A stretch of 41,112 nt of DNA from an uncultured Catenibacterium sp. (GTDB lineage: Bacteria; Bacillota_I; Bacilli_A; Erysipelotrichales; Coprobacillaceae): positions 1 through 41,112 of the forward strand of contig UQGS01000015.1 of the NCBI GenBank assembly GCA_900540685.1, written 5' to 3'. A program made the translations under genes and the position numbers. Of this stretch, positions 32,343 through 40,159 are shown piece by piece; the first letter of the stretch is position 1, and each line of letters starts with the position of its first letter. Below the pieces are notes generated by a model. It was given only the letters and a program-made list of their open reading frames with translations, was not told the origin of the DNA and did no database searches.

Positions 32343-33782
32343 ATGAGTTTTAGAGAAGACTTTTATTGGGGTGGCGCTACTGCAGCCAACCAGCTAGAAG
32401 GTGGATGGCAGGAAGGTGGAAAAGGTATTTCCTGTCCTGACGTATGTACTGGAGGAAGTGCAACAGTAAGTAAACGTATTACACCAGTATTAGAAGAAGG
32501 AACATTCTATCCTTCACATGATGCGATTGATCATTATCATCGTTTTAAGGAAGATATCGCATTATTCGCAGAAATGGGATTCAAGATGTATCGTTTCTCA
32601 ATTGCATGGACTAGAATCTTCCCTAATGGTGATGAAGAAACACCTAATGAAGAAGGTTTAAAGTTCTATGAAGAATTAATTGATGAATGCCGTAAATACA
32701 ACATTGAACCATTAATTACTATTTCACACTATGAAGTACCATTTAACTTAACTAAAAAATGGAATTCATGGGCAGATCGTCGTATGATCAACTGTTACCT
32801 TAACTTCTGTAAGGCAATCTTTACTAGATATAAAGGTAAAGTAAAATACTGGTTGACTTTCAATGAAATCAATTCAGCTACTACACCAATGGGTGGTTTC
32901 TTATCACAGGGTATCTTAAATGAAATCAAGCCAATGAATTTCATGGAACAGGTAGATAATCCTCAGAATCGTTTCCAGGGATTACATCACCAGTTTGTCG
33001 CAAGTGCTCTTGCAGTAAAGATGGCTCATGAAATTGATTCTAATTATCAGGTTGGATGTATGCAGATCATGGCAACAAGTTATGGTTTAACATGTGATCC
33101 TCATGATCAGATTGTGAACCAGGAAAAGAATCATTTAATGAACTGGTTTTGTTCAGATGTACAGTGCCGTGGTGCTTATCCAAACTATATTAAGAGATAC
33201 TTTAAAGAAAATAATATTAACATCGTTATGGAAGAAGGCGATGAAGAGATCTTAAAGGCAGGTCCAGTTGATTTCTATACATGTTCTTATTATATGTCTA
33301 ACTGTCAGACAGCAGATAAGAGTAAAGAAGCAGGTTCAGGTAATATCTTAGGTGGTGTATCAAACCCATATCTTAAAGCAAGTGACTGGGGCTGGCAGAT
33401 TGATCCAATCGGCTTAAGATATTCATTAAATGAAATCTGGGATCGTTATCAGAAACCAATCTTTGTCGTAGAAAACGGCTTAGGTGCTTATGACAAGATT
33501 GATGAAGATGGTAAAGTACGTGATGATTATCGTATTGACTACTTAAGAAGTCATATTGAACAGATGCATGAAGCAGTATTAGATGGTGTAGATTTAAGAG
33601 GTTATACTCCTTGGGGATGTATTGACTTAGTATCAGCTTCTACTGGTGAAATGGCTAAACGTTATGGTTTCATCTTTGTAGAAAGATATGATGATGGAAC
33701 TGGTGATTTCTCTAGACGTAGAAAAGAATCATTCTACTGGTATCAGAAAGTCATCAAAACAAATGGTGAAGATTTAAAATAA
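32343..33782 (+). CDS. 6-phospho-beta-glucosidase (GH1)
   Basis: This enzyme hydrolyses phosphorylated beta-glucosides brought in by a PTS. The 479-residue GH1 protein has the N-terminal FYWGGATAANQLEGG. The acid/base Glu175 lies in LTFNEIN and the nucleophile Glu377 in VVENGLG. Near the C-terminus DLVSASTGEMAKRYGFI supplies the Ser/Lys/Tyr phosphate pocket typical of 6-phospho enzymes. AAGGAGGACATAAT precedes the ATG. It is divergent from the GntR operon and has no PTS gene beside it, so the sugar must come through a transporter encoded elsewhere. Confidence 0.94.
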   Translation: MSFREDFYWGGATAANQLEGGWQEGGKGISCPDVCTGGSATVSKRITPVLEEGTFYPSHDAIDHYHRFKEDIALFAEMGFKMYRFSIAWTRIFPNGDEETPNEEGLKFYEELIDECRKYNIEPLITISHYEVPFNLTKKWNSWADRRMINCYLNFCKAIFTRYKGKVKYWLTFNEINSATTPMGGFLSQGILNEIKPMNFMEQVDNPQNRFQGLHHQFVASALAVKMAHEIDSNYQVGCMQIMATSYGLTCDPHDQIVNQEKNHLMNWFCSDVQCRGAYPNYIKRYFKENNINIVMEEGDEEILKAGPVDFYTCSYYMSNCQTADKSKEAGSGNILGGVSNPYLKASDWGWQIDPIGLRYSLNEIWDRYQKPIFVVENGLGAYDKIDEDGKVRDDYRIDYLRSHIEQMHEAVLDGVDLRGYTPWGCIDLVSASTGEMAKRYGFIFVERYDDGTGDFSRRRKESFYWYQKVIKTNGEDLK

Positions 33783-33790
33783 TACAAAAA

Positions 33791-33819
33791 GAAGGGCTAT
33801 GAATTTTTCATAGTCCTTC
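33791..33819. terminator. Bidirectional intrinsic terminator
   Basis: GAAGGGCTATGAA pairs with TTCATAGTCCTTC (one G-U pair) with A- and T-runs outside, between convergent genes. Confidence 0.85.
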
Positions 33820-33820
33820 T

Positions 33821-34174
33821 TTAATGTTTATGTCTTTTCTGTTTAACAGAGTTACCTTCTTCAGGTCCTCTAAAATCCACTAAAGATCCTAAATCATAGA
33901 CCTTGAATCCCGCTTTGACTAATTTTCTTGCACCCTCATGGGCTGTACCAGCTGCTAGGGCATAAACATAATATGTTGCGGTAGGATCAAGATCCCTTTT
34001 TGCACTCTTATCAATTAGTCTTGCAGGATAACATTGTGCATCGACTGGATGTCTTACATCAAACTTTAAATCATCATCTACACAGAGTAGAATAATATTC
34101 ATATTATTTTGGAATTCTTCATAAGCATGATTGAATTCAAGTGTTTGTACTGCTTCTTTACGTTTAAAAAACAT
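33821..34174 (-). CDS. Rhodanese-like domain protein without catalytic Cys
   Basis: The 117-residue protein starts after GAGGTGAG on the minus strand. KFDVRHPVDAQCYPARLIDK (residues 37-56) and ARKLVKAGFKVYDLGSLVDF (82-101) follow the rhodanese pattern (DVR, then A..L...GF..V..L.GG...W). The active-site loop normally begins with the sulfur-carrying Cys after YYVY. Here it reads ALAAGTA at 72-78, so sulfurtransferase activity is not expected. A basic tail (KQKRHKH) follows. It may be a binding or scaffold version. Confidence 0.72.
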   Translation of the reverse strand: MFFKRKEAVQTLEFNHAYEEFQNNMNIILLCVDDDLKFDVRHPVDAQCYPARLIDKSAKRDLDPTATYYVYALAAGTAHEGARKLVKAGFKVYDLGSLVDFRGPEEGNSVKQKRHKH

Positions 34175-34270
34175 AGACTCACCTCACTTATACAATAATA
34201 TCATCTTCTTATTCATTTTACTATTGCTTTTTAGAAATTGGTATGGTAATATAAACAAGCAGTCTAACTT

Positions 34271-34344
34271 AGGGGCTTGGTCCAATGGTAGAACATCGGT
34301 CTCCAAAACCGTTGATACGGGTTCGATTCCTGTAGCCCCTGCCA
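34271..34344 (+). tRNA. trnW: tRNA-Trp (CCA anticodon)
   Basis: A 74-base cloverleaf. The acceptor arms AGGGGCT (34271-34277) and AGCCCCT (34334-34340) pair, and discriminator G is followed by an encoded CCA. The anticodon stem TCGGT/ACCGT holds loop CTCCAAA, giving anticodon CCA. The T arm reads CGGGTTCGATTCCTG. It stands alone with its own terminator. Confidence 0.95.
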
Positions 34345-34354
34345 TCTGTAAACA

Positions 34355-34384
34355 ACGAACATTTATATGTTCGTTTTTTTTATT
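34355..34384 (+). terminator. Intrinsic terminator after tRNA-Trp
   Basis: ACGAACAT (34355-34362) pairs with ATGTTCGT (34367-34374), followed by a T-run. Confidence 0.85.
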
Positions 34385-34420
34385 TATTTTATGTTTATTT
34401 ATTTAATACCCCTTTGATTG

Positions 34421-34429
34421 TGGTATAAT
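34421..34429 (+). promoter_or_regulatory. Extended -10 promoter for the HPr-like gene
   Basis: TGGTATAAT lies 26 bases before the ATG at 34455 and just upstream of an AAAGGGG ribosome binding site. Confidence 0.6.
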
Positions 34430-34454
34430 ATAGTTATGAAAGGGGTTACAATTT

Positions 34455-34724
34455 ATGGCAAAAACTTTAGCATGTATCGTAACAGATCCAGTAGGTTTAT
34501 ATGCGACACCTGCAATGGACCTTATCGAAGTCGCAAAGACTTTCAACAGTGACTTTACCTTAACTTATTCAGGTAAGACTGTGAATCTTAAATCGATGAT
34601 GGGCGTTCTTTCATTAGGTATTCCAACTAAGGCAAAGATTGTGATTACTGCCGATGGAGAAGATGAAGAAAATGGTATTGAAGCAGTACATGAAAAAATG
34701 AAAGAATTAGGTATTATCGGATAA
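34455..34724 (+). CDS. HPr-family protein with Tyr at the phospho-His position (Crh-like)
   Basis: The 89-residue protein has the HPr fold length. HPr normally carries phosphate on His15 in G-(I/H)-HARPA. Here the site reads GLYATPA, so His is Tyr16 and the assisting Arg is Thr18; the codons TAT and ACA are clear. The regulatory serine region is intact, NLKSMMGVLSLGI, with Ser47 equivalent to Ser46, the target of HPr kinase. Bacillus Crh has the same logic, with Gln for His: it cannot pass phosphate to sugars but can bind CcpA as a Ser-phosphate. A similar co-regulator role is inferred. Confidence 0.85.
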   Translation: MAKTLACIVTDPVGLYATPAMDLIEVAKTFNSDFTLTYSGKTVNLKSMMGVLSLGIPTKAKIVITADGEDEENGIEAVHEKMKELGIIG

Positions 34725-34750
34725 AGAATGCATGATGCATTCTTTTTCTT
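34723..34750 (+). terminator. Intrinsic terminator
   Basis: AAAGAATGCA (34723-34732) and TGCATTCTTT (34736-34745) form a 10-bp stem with a 3-base loop overlapping the stop codon, with a T-rich tail. Confidence 0.8.
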
Positions 34751-34783
34751 TTTTATGTATAATAGGCGTAAGGAGTTGATTGT

Positions 34784-35563
34784 ATGAAACCAATGATGTG
34801 TTTTGATGTAGATGGTACTATTAGAGGTACGACAGATGAACATATAGTATATGATTCAACGATTCTTGCACTTAAGAAATTAAAGGATGCAGGATATCCA
34901 ATCGTTGTATCAACAGGAAGAGGAAGGGATTCTTTCTTACGTACTGGTATACAGGATATTGCGGACTGGGATGGATTTGTATTCAATAACGGTCAGTTAA
35001 TTACAGATGGGAAAGGCAATGTGATTAATGCTCATCATTTTAAGAATGAAGACGTTATTCGTACTATTGCGAAAGCAGATGAATTAAATCTTGCAGTAAC
35101 ATTAAAGAAAGAACATCGTATTATCACAAAGGAACCAGATGAGTATGTCTTAGAGACACAGCGTTATTTTGGAAACCAGATTGGTCCTGTAGAAAAGTAT
35201 AATGGGACAGATCTTGTAGATATGATGATTATTTATGGTCCTAAGGGATGGGATTATAAACCTTTCTTAGATTTAGATGGTATTTCTGTATTACCTGGCT
35301 TATCCTGTTTTGCGGATGTAGCCATTGCAGGCGTGTCTAAAGCAACAGGTATTATGGAATTAGGTAAGGTATTAGGTAGTGATCATTATGTATGTTTTGG
35401 TGATTCACAGAATGATATAGAAATGATGAAGCATGCCTCAACATCAATTTGTATGGGTAATGGTGATGCAATGACTAAAGCGGAAGCAGACTATGTAACT
35501 GCAGATATTGATGATGATGGTATTTATAAGGCTTGTATTTATTTTGAATATATAAAGGAGTAG
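34784..35563 (+). CDS. HAD-superfamily phosphatase, Cof type
   Basis: The 259-residue Cof-type (IIB) HAD hydrolase has nucleophile motif CFDVDGT (Asp8, Asp10) and motif II VVSTGRGRD. A large cap domain spans about residues 85-185, with motif III Lys around VSKATGI and motif IV FGDSQNDIEMM. Such enzymes remove phosphate from sugar phosphates or flavin and nucleotide intermediates. A TATAAT at 34758-34763 and AAGGAGTTG lie upstream. Two genes follow closely on the same strand. Confidence 0.9.
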   Translation: MKPMMCFDVDGTIRGTTDEHIVYDSTILALKKLKDAGYPIVVSTGRGRDSFLRTGIQDIADWDGFVFNNGQLITDGKGNVINAHHFKNEDVIRTIAKADELNLAVTLKKEHRIITKEPDEYVLETQRYFGNQIGPVEKYNGTDLVDMMIIYGPKGWDYKPFLDLDGISVLPGLSCFADVAIAGVSKATGIMELGKVLGSDHYVCFGDSQNDIEMMKHASTSICMGNGDAMTKAEADYVTADIDDDGIYKACIYFEYIKE

Positions 35564-35569
35564 AGGAAA

Positions 35570-35818
35570 ATGACATTAAAAGAAGCATATGAAACAGGTA
35601 GAGATTTAGATGTATATGTAGATAGTGAAATGGCTGATCAAGACTCACATAGTTTTGATGATTTATGGCAGTCTATTTATGATATTGTCCAGGTAGCAGT
35701 AGGGGGTATTGTAGAAGAAGACCCTGAAGAATTAAAAAAAGCCATTGCATGGCTTAAGGAAACACAGGATAGAACAGAAGCCTATAAGACTTTAGATATC
35801 CCATTTGAGGTTAAGTAA
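35570..35818 (+). CDS. Small acidic hypothetical protein
   Basis: The 82-residue protein is acidic and without membrane segments, cysteines or known motifs. Two predicted helices surround FDDLWQSIYDIVQVAVGGIV and EELKKAIAWLKETQD. It lies six bases after the HAD gene and shares its last base with the start of the dipeptidase gene, so it belongs to a three-gene operon. No family is recognised. Confidence 0.7.
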   Translation: MTLKEAYETGRDLDVYVDSEMADQDSHSFDDLWQSIYDIVQVAVGGIVEEDPEELKKAIAWLKETQDRTEAYKTLDIPFEVK

Positions 35819-36783
35819 TGAAAGTAGTAGATATGCATTGTGATACACTTTATGAGATGGAGAAGAATCATCTCTCATTAAGTGAAAATAACTTAAATAT
35901 TGATTTAAAGAAGATGGAAGAAGGAGATTATCTTTTACAGAACTTCGCCATCTTTACTGAACTAAAAGAAACAGCTGATCCAGTGGATCATGTCATGAAA
36001 TGTATTGATTATTTCTATCAGGAAATGAGAAAGAATAAGGATAAGATCCAGCCAGTTACAACTTATGATGAAATCATGGAGAATGCACATAATGGTATCA
36101 TGAGTGCTTTACTTACGATTGAAGAAGGAGCAGTTATTCATGAAGATTTGTCTTATTTAAGAAACTATTATCGTTTAGGTGTACGTATGGTCGCATTAAG
36201 CTGGAATCATATCAATGGACTCACATATCCGAACTTTGATATGAATGATGATACACATGGTTATCATACATTTGATGATGTTCATGGTCTCACTGATGCA
36301 GGAAAAGCCTATATTAAAGAGATGGAAGATCTTGGTATGATTATTGATGTGTCTCATATGTCAGATAAATGTTTCTATGATGTATTAGATATCGTCAAGA
36401 AGCCTTTTGTGGCATCTCATTCTAATGCCCGTGGTGTATGTCCTCATGCTCGTAATATGAGTGATGATATGATTTTAAAGCTTGCACATCGTGGTGGCGT
36501 TATGGGTCTTAACTATGCAGCAGGTTTCTTAGGTGAGAATGCAGAAAAGTCACGTATTGAAGATATGGTAAAACATATTCTTTATATCAAGGACTTAGCA
36601 GGTATCGATTGTATTGGCTTAGGTTCTGATTTTGATGGCATTTCACAAAATCTAGAAATGAAAAATGCGTCTTACTTACCTCAATTAGAAAAGGCATTGA
36701 AAGACGCAGGTTTAACAACTGAAGAAATAGAAAAGATTTTCTATAAGAACGTATTACGCGTTTATAGAGAAGTCTTGAAATAG
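35818..36783 (+). CDS. Membrane dipeptidase (renal dipeptidase family, M19)
   Basis: The 321-residue zinc dipeptidase has the metal-binding DMHCDT at residues 5-10, the bridging Glu in LLTIEEGAV, IDVSHMSD, the ASHSNARGVCPHARNMSD block and IGLGSDFDGI. It is of normal size for the cytoplasmic bacterial form and has no signal peptide. It would split dipeptides, including those with a D-residue at the second position. Last gene of the HAD-hypothetical-dipeptidase unit. Confidence 0.93.
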   Translation: MKVVDMHCDTLYEMEKNHLSLSENNLNIDLKKMEEGDYLLQNFAIFTELKETADPVDHVMKCIDYFYQEMRKNKDKIQPVTTYDEIMENAHNGIMSALLTIEEGAVIHEDLSYLRNYYRLGVRMVALSWNHINGLTYPNFDMNDDTHGYHTFDDVHGLTDAGKAYIKEMEDLGMIIDVSHMSDKCFYDVLDIVKKPFVASHSNARGVCPHARNMSDDMILKLAHRGGVMGLNYAAGFLGENAEKSRIEDMVKHILYIKDLAGIDCIGLGSDFDGISQNLEMKNASYLPQLEKALKDAGLTTEEIEKIFYKNVLRVYREVLK

Positions 36784-36788
36784 AAAAA

Positions 36789-36828
36789 ATGACAGGCCGT
36801 ATATGATGGGGAAGCCTGTCATTTTTCT
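36789..36828 (+). terminator. Intrinsic terminator
   Basis: ATGACAGGC (36789-36797) pairs with GCCTGTCAT (36814-36822) and a T5 tail follows. Confidence 0.85.
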
Positions 36829-36854
36829 TTTAATAACTTTTTGGGGGAGAAGTT

Positions 36855-36936
36855 ATGTAGTCACTTGGGAGTATCCGTGAACTACATATATGAATATAAC
36901 GGAGAATTGTGAACCTAATATGAATACAGTTCATAT
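36855..36936 (+). promoter_or_regulatory. Repeat-rich leader before the fumarase cluster
   Basis: The 240-base gap holds three structures. One hairpin is ATGTAGT (36855-36861) with ACTACAT (36881-36887), extended by CAC/GTG. The second is a direct repeat pairing GTGAAC with ATATGAATA, at 36877-36896 and again at 36909-36926. The third is ATATGAA (36918-36924) with TTCATAT (36930-36936) as an inverted repeat. These are candidate operators for one or both MurR/RpiR proteins. A TATACT/TATAAT -10 region follows near 36982-36992. Confidence 0.55.
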
Positions 36937-37024
36937 TTATACAAAATAGTGCATATGTCATTCTTTTTTTAATTCTGAAAATATACTATAATAATAGAGA
37001 TAAATAACGTGAAGGAGAGAAAAT

Positions 37025-37849
37025 ATGAAAAATTTATTTTATCGCCTGATGATCTATCTAGATACAGCTAGTGAAACAGATACAAACTATTTTATAGCTT
37101 TATTCATGGCTAATAATTTTTATCGTATCCCCGATATGCGTATTAGCGAACTTGCAGAAGAGTGCTTTGTGTCTCCTGCGACTATTTCACGTTTCTGTCG
37201 TGCGTTAGGTTATGAAAACTTTGCGCATTTGAAACAGGAATGCAATAGCTTTCATTCAAATAATAAGAAATTCAATAATTTGATTAATATTGATTTAGAA
37301 TGTATGGCACAATCACCAGAGAAGGCAACAGAAGAATTTGCGCAACAGATCATTGAATCAACAGCAGAAATTTCAAAGATCCTTGATTGGAAGGTATTAG
37401 ATGAAGTGCTACATCTGATTCATGATCATGAAGAAGTGGCTTTCTTTGGAACGCAGTTCTCTACAAGTGCTGCTATCTTATTACAGACTGACTTATTGAT
37501 GTTGGAGAAGTTTACTATCGCATATATGGATTCAGAAAGACAATTAGAATGTGCTAAACAGATGACTGAAGATTCTGTCGCTATTGTGATTTCATTAAAT
37601 GGTAACTTTGAACATGTGGGACATAAGGTCTTACAGTATCTTCATAAGTCTAAATGTCATATTGTATGGATTACTTCAACTCATGAAGATAATCTAGGCA
37701 TTCCTGTGGAATATAAGGTATTAGTTGGTGGTTCTCTTGAGAATAAGACAACCAAACATGCCTTATTGACTGCGGTACAGCTCATGAGCTTACGTTACTA
37801 TAGTCTATTCTGTCCAGATTTGAAATCTATGAAGAAGAAATTGGTGTAG
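37025..37849 (+). CDS. MurR/RpiR-family regulator (first)
   Basis: The 274-residue protein has an N-terminal helix-turn-helix (ISELAEECFVSPATISRFCR, residues about 39-58, then GYENFAHLK). A SIS domain (about 110-250) follows with EVAFFGTQFSTSAAILLQTDL and VAIVISLNG. Family members bind sugar phosphates or similar ligands. AAGGAGAG precedes the ATG. It is the first gene of the fumarase cluster, eight bases before fumA, so it probably controls it. Confidence 0.9.
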   Translation: MKNLFYRLMIYLDTASETDTNYFIALFMANNFYRIPDMRISELAEECFVSPATISRFCRALGYENFAHLKQECNSFHSNNKKFNNLINIDLECMAQSPEKATEEFAQQIIESTAEISKILDWKVLDEVLHLIHDHEEVAFFGTQFSTSAAILLQTDLLMLEKFTIAYMDSERQLECAKQMTEDSVAIVISLNGNFEHVGHKVLQYLHKSKCHIVWITSTHEDNLGIPVEYKVLVGGSLENKTTKHALLTAVQLMSLRYYSLFCPDLKSMKKKLV

Positions 37850-37857
37850 GTGATTAT

Positions 37858-38700
37858 ATGAGAATAATTAAATCAGAAACAATTACAGAAACAATTAAAG
37901 AGTTATGTATTAAGGGTGCCTGTCAGCTTCCTACAGATGTTTATAACCGTTTATTAGAAGCTATTTCTACAGAAGATTCACCTGTTTCTAAACATACATT
38001 AGAAATATTAAAGGAAAATGCGGATATTGCAGCTCAAAATCAGGAACCTATCTGTCAGGATACAGGAATGGCCTGCATCTTTGTAGAAATAGGTCAGGAA
38101 GTGTATGTAGAAGGTAACCTCACAGAAGCCATCAATGAAGGTGTGAGACAGGGATATACTGAAGGATATTTAAGAAAGAGTGTTGTAGATGATCCTGTCT
38201 TTGACCGTATTAATACAAAAGACAATACACCTGCCATCATTCATTATAATATTGTCCCAGGTGATAAGTTAAAAATCACAGTAGCCCCTAAAGGGTTTGG
38301 TAGTGAAAATATGTGTCAGGTAAAGATGTTGAAGCCAAGTGATGGGATTGAAGGAGTTAAGGACTTTATCTTAAAGGTAGTAGAAGATGCTGGTCCTAAT
38401 CCATGTCCTCCTATTGTGATTGGTGTAGGTATTGGTGGTACATTTGATCATGTCACTTATCTTGCAAAAAAAGCAATGATCAAGAAGATAGACGAACATC
38501 ATCCAGATCCTCGTTATCGTGCATTAGAAGAAGAAATGTTGGAAAAGGTGAATGCGACTGGTATTGGTCCTGCTGGATTTGGTGGTAAGACAACAGCTCT
38601 TGCATTACATGTAGAAACTTGTCCTACGCATATTGCGGGATTACCTTGTGCAGTCGCTATCTGCTGTCATGTATCTCGTCATCAGGAGGTGACATTATGA
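37858..38700 (+). CDS. Class I fumarate hydratase, alpha subunit
   Basis: The 280-residue protein matches the N-terminal half of Fe-S fumarases and the alpha subunit of tartrate dehydratase. Cluster-ligand Cys66 lies in EPICQDTGMA, with further Cys in GSENMCQVKM and NPCPPIVIGVGIGGT. The core GPAGFGGKTTALALHVE is intact, and it ends with CHVSRHQ. The beta subunit overlaps by four bases. Two-subunit fumarases are usual in anaerobic Firmicutes and are oxygen-labile. L-tartrate or mesaconate as substrate cannot be excluded. Confidence 0.92.
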   Translation: MRIIKSETITETIKELCIKGACQLPTDVYNRLLEAISTEDSPVSKHTLEILKENADIAAQNQEPICQDTGMACIFVEIGQEVYVEGNLTEAINEGVRQGYTEGYLRKSVVDDPVFDRINTKDNTPAIIHYNIVPGDKLKITVAPKGFGSENMCQVKMLKPSDGIEGVKDFILKVVEDAGPNPCPPIVIGVGIGGTFDHVTYLAKKAMIKKIDEHHPDPRYRALEEEMLEKVNATGIGPAGFGGKTTALALHVETCPTHIAGLPCAVAICCHVSRHQEVTL

Positions 38701-39251
38701 TTAAACTAGAAACACCTCTTACTATTGAAAAGGTTGAATCACTTCATGCTGGTGATCAGGTATTATTAAGCGGTACGATTTATACAGGACGTGATGCAGC
38801 CCATAAACGTTTTGTAGAAGCATTAAAAAACAATGAACCATTACCATTTGATCCTTATGATCAGGTTATTTACTTTGTCGGTCCAACACCTACTAAGCCA
38901 GGTCATATTATTGGAAGCTGCGGCCCTACAACATCATATCGTATGGATGCTTATTCTCCTACAATGTTGTCAAAGGGGTTAAGAGGAATGATTGGTAAAG
39001 GAAGAAGAAACAACGAAGTTAAAGAAGCAATGAAACAATATAAAGGTGTTTATTTTGGTGCGATTGGTGGGGCAGGAGCGATTATTGCCTCTTGTATTAA
39101 GTCATGTGAAGTCATCGCCTATGAAGACCTTGGTCCTGAAGCAGTACGTCGTTTAGTTGTAGAAGATCTACCACTTACTGTTGTGATTGATAGTGAAGGG
39201 AATGACCTTTATGAAATAGGACGTCAGGACTATTTGAAAGGAAAGGAGTAA
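38697..39251 (+). CDS. Class I fumarate hydratase, beta subunit
   Basis: The start is ATG 38697 in an ATGA overlap with the alpha gene, behind AGGAGGTGAC. The 184-residue protein is the C-terminal half of class I fumarase. It has LLSGTIYTGRDAAHKR, FVGPTPTKPGHIIGSCGPTTS with the substrate-binding residues, and GMIGKGRRN. It also has YFGAIGGAGAI and AYEDLGPEAVRRL. It needs the alpha subunit for the iron-sulfur cluster. The second RpiR gene follows after three bases. Confidence 0.92.
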   Translation: MIKLETPLTIEKVESLHAGDQVLLSGTIYTGRDAAHKRFVEALKNNEPLPFDPYDQVIYFVGPTPTKPGHIIGSCGPTTSYRMDAYSPTMLSKGLRGMIGKGRRNNEVKEAMKQYKGVYFGAIGGAGAIIASCIKSCEVIAYEDLGPEAVRRLVVEDLPLTVVIDSEGNDLYEIGRQDYLKGKE

Positions 39252-39254
39252 TTT

Positions 39255-40094
39255 ATGGATCAGCCATTTAGAGATTATAACGAGACAGATATCCTCTATC
39301 TTCTCATGACATATGTAAACTTTTCATCTGGACAGGATATGTATTATAGTATTGCGAAAACAATACTCACACATCTTGAACAGATACCTAATATTTCTAT
39401 CAATGATCTTGCAGAGCTATGTTTTACATCTCCTGCAACGATTTCAAGATTCTGTAAAGATTTAAACTGTCGTAACTTTGCGACATTCAAAAAAGAAATG
39501 GCGATTGCGTTAGAAATTGCTCATGATGAAATTCATTTCTCTTTTGATGATGATTTTAAAATCAAGAAGGATCCTCAATATCTTGTAGAAAAGGTCTATG
39601 AAGATACAAAGAAATCATTAGAATTAGGACAGAAACAATTAGATATCAAGGATATCGATAATATCTGTGAACTGATTCATGATGCGAAGCAGGTATTTAT
39701 GATTGGTTATCAGTTCTCACGTATTGCTTGCCAGGATTTCCAGTTAAAGATGTTGAAGCTTGAAAAGTTCCTCTATGCATTTGCGAATAGAGGAGATGAA
39801 GTACAGAAGCTTGACCTTATTGAAGAAAATGATTTAGTTGTAATTGTGACTGTACGTGCAAGAAAAGAACTCATTGATTCATTGATCACACGTATTAAGA
39901 AACAGAAGGCACGTATATTACTCATTACTATGAATAAGGATTATACAAATCCTGAAGTAGATTACTATTATCATTTAAATGGTGAAGAAAGTGATTATAC
40001 ACAGTCTTCTATTTCTGGATTTATTGATACAGTGTCTTTCTTTAATATTGTATATTTGCGTTATGGATTACTCTATAATCAATATTTACTATAA
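39255..40094 (+). CDS. MurR/RpiR-family regulator (second)
   Basis: The 279-residue protein is a paralogue of the regulator at 37025. The helix-turn-helix reads ISINDLAELCFTSPATISRF with CKDLNCRNFATFKKE, and the SIS domain contains VFMIGYQFSRIACQDFQLKM and LVVIVTVRARKEL. It lies three bases after fumB, so a regulator-enzyme-enzyme-regulator unit is transcribed as one. Sequence match to the first regulator is strongest in the DNA-binding part, suggesting similar operators but different ligands. Confidence 0.88.
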   Translation: MDQPFRDYNETDILYLLMTYVNFSSGQDMYYSIAKTILTHLEQIPNISINDLAELCFTSPATISRFCKDLNCRNFATFKKEMAIALEIAHDEIHFSFDDDFKIKKDPQYLVEKVYEDTKKSLELGQKQLDIKDIDNICELIHDAKQVFMIGYQFSRIACQDFQLKMLKLEKFLYAFANRGDEVQKLDLIEENDLVVIVTVRARKELIDSLITRIKKQKARILLITMNKDYTNPEVDYYYHLNGEESDYTQSSISGFIDTVSFFNIVYLRYGLLYNQYLL

Positions 40095-40117
40095 CTATAT
40101 ACGTATGAGTACCAAAA

Positions 40118-40126
40118 TGGTATAAT
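40118..40126 (+). promoter_or_regulatory. Extended -10 promoter for the HU gene
   Basis: TGGTATAAT lies 34 bases before the ATG at 40160, followed by AGAAAGGAAG. Confidence 0.6.
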
Positions 40127-40159
40127 GGAACAAGTCAAAAAGAAAGGAAGTATCTATTC

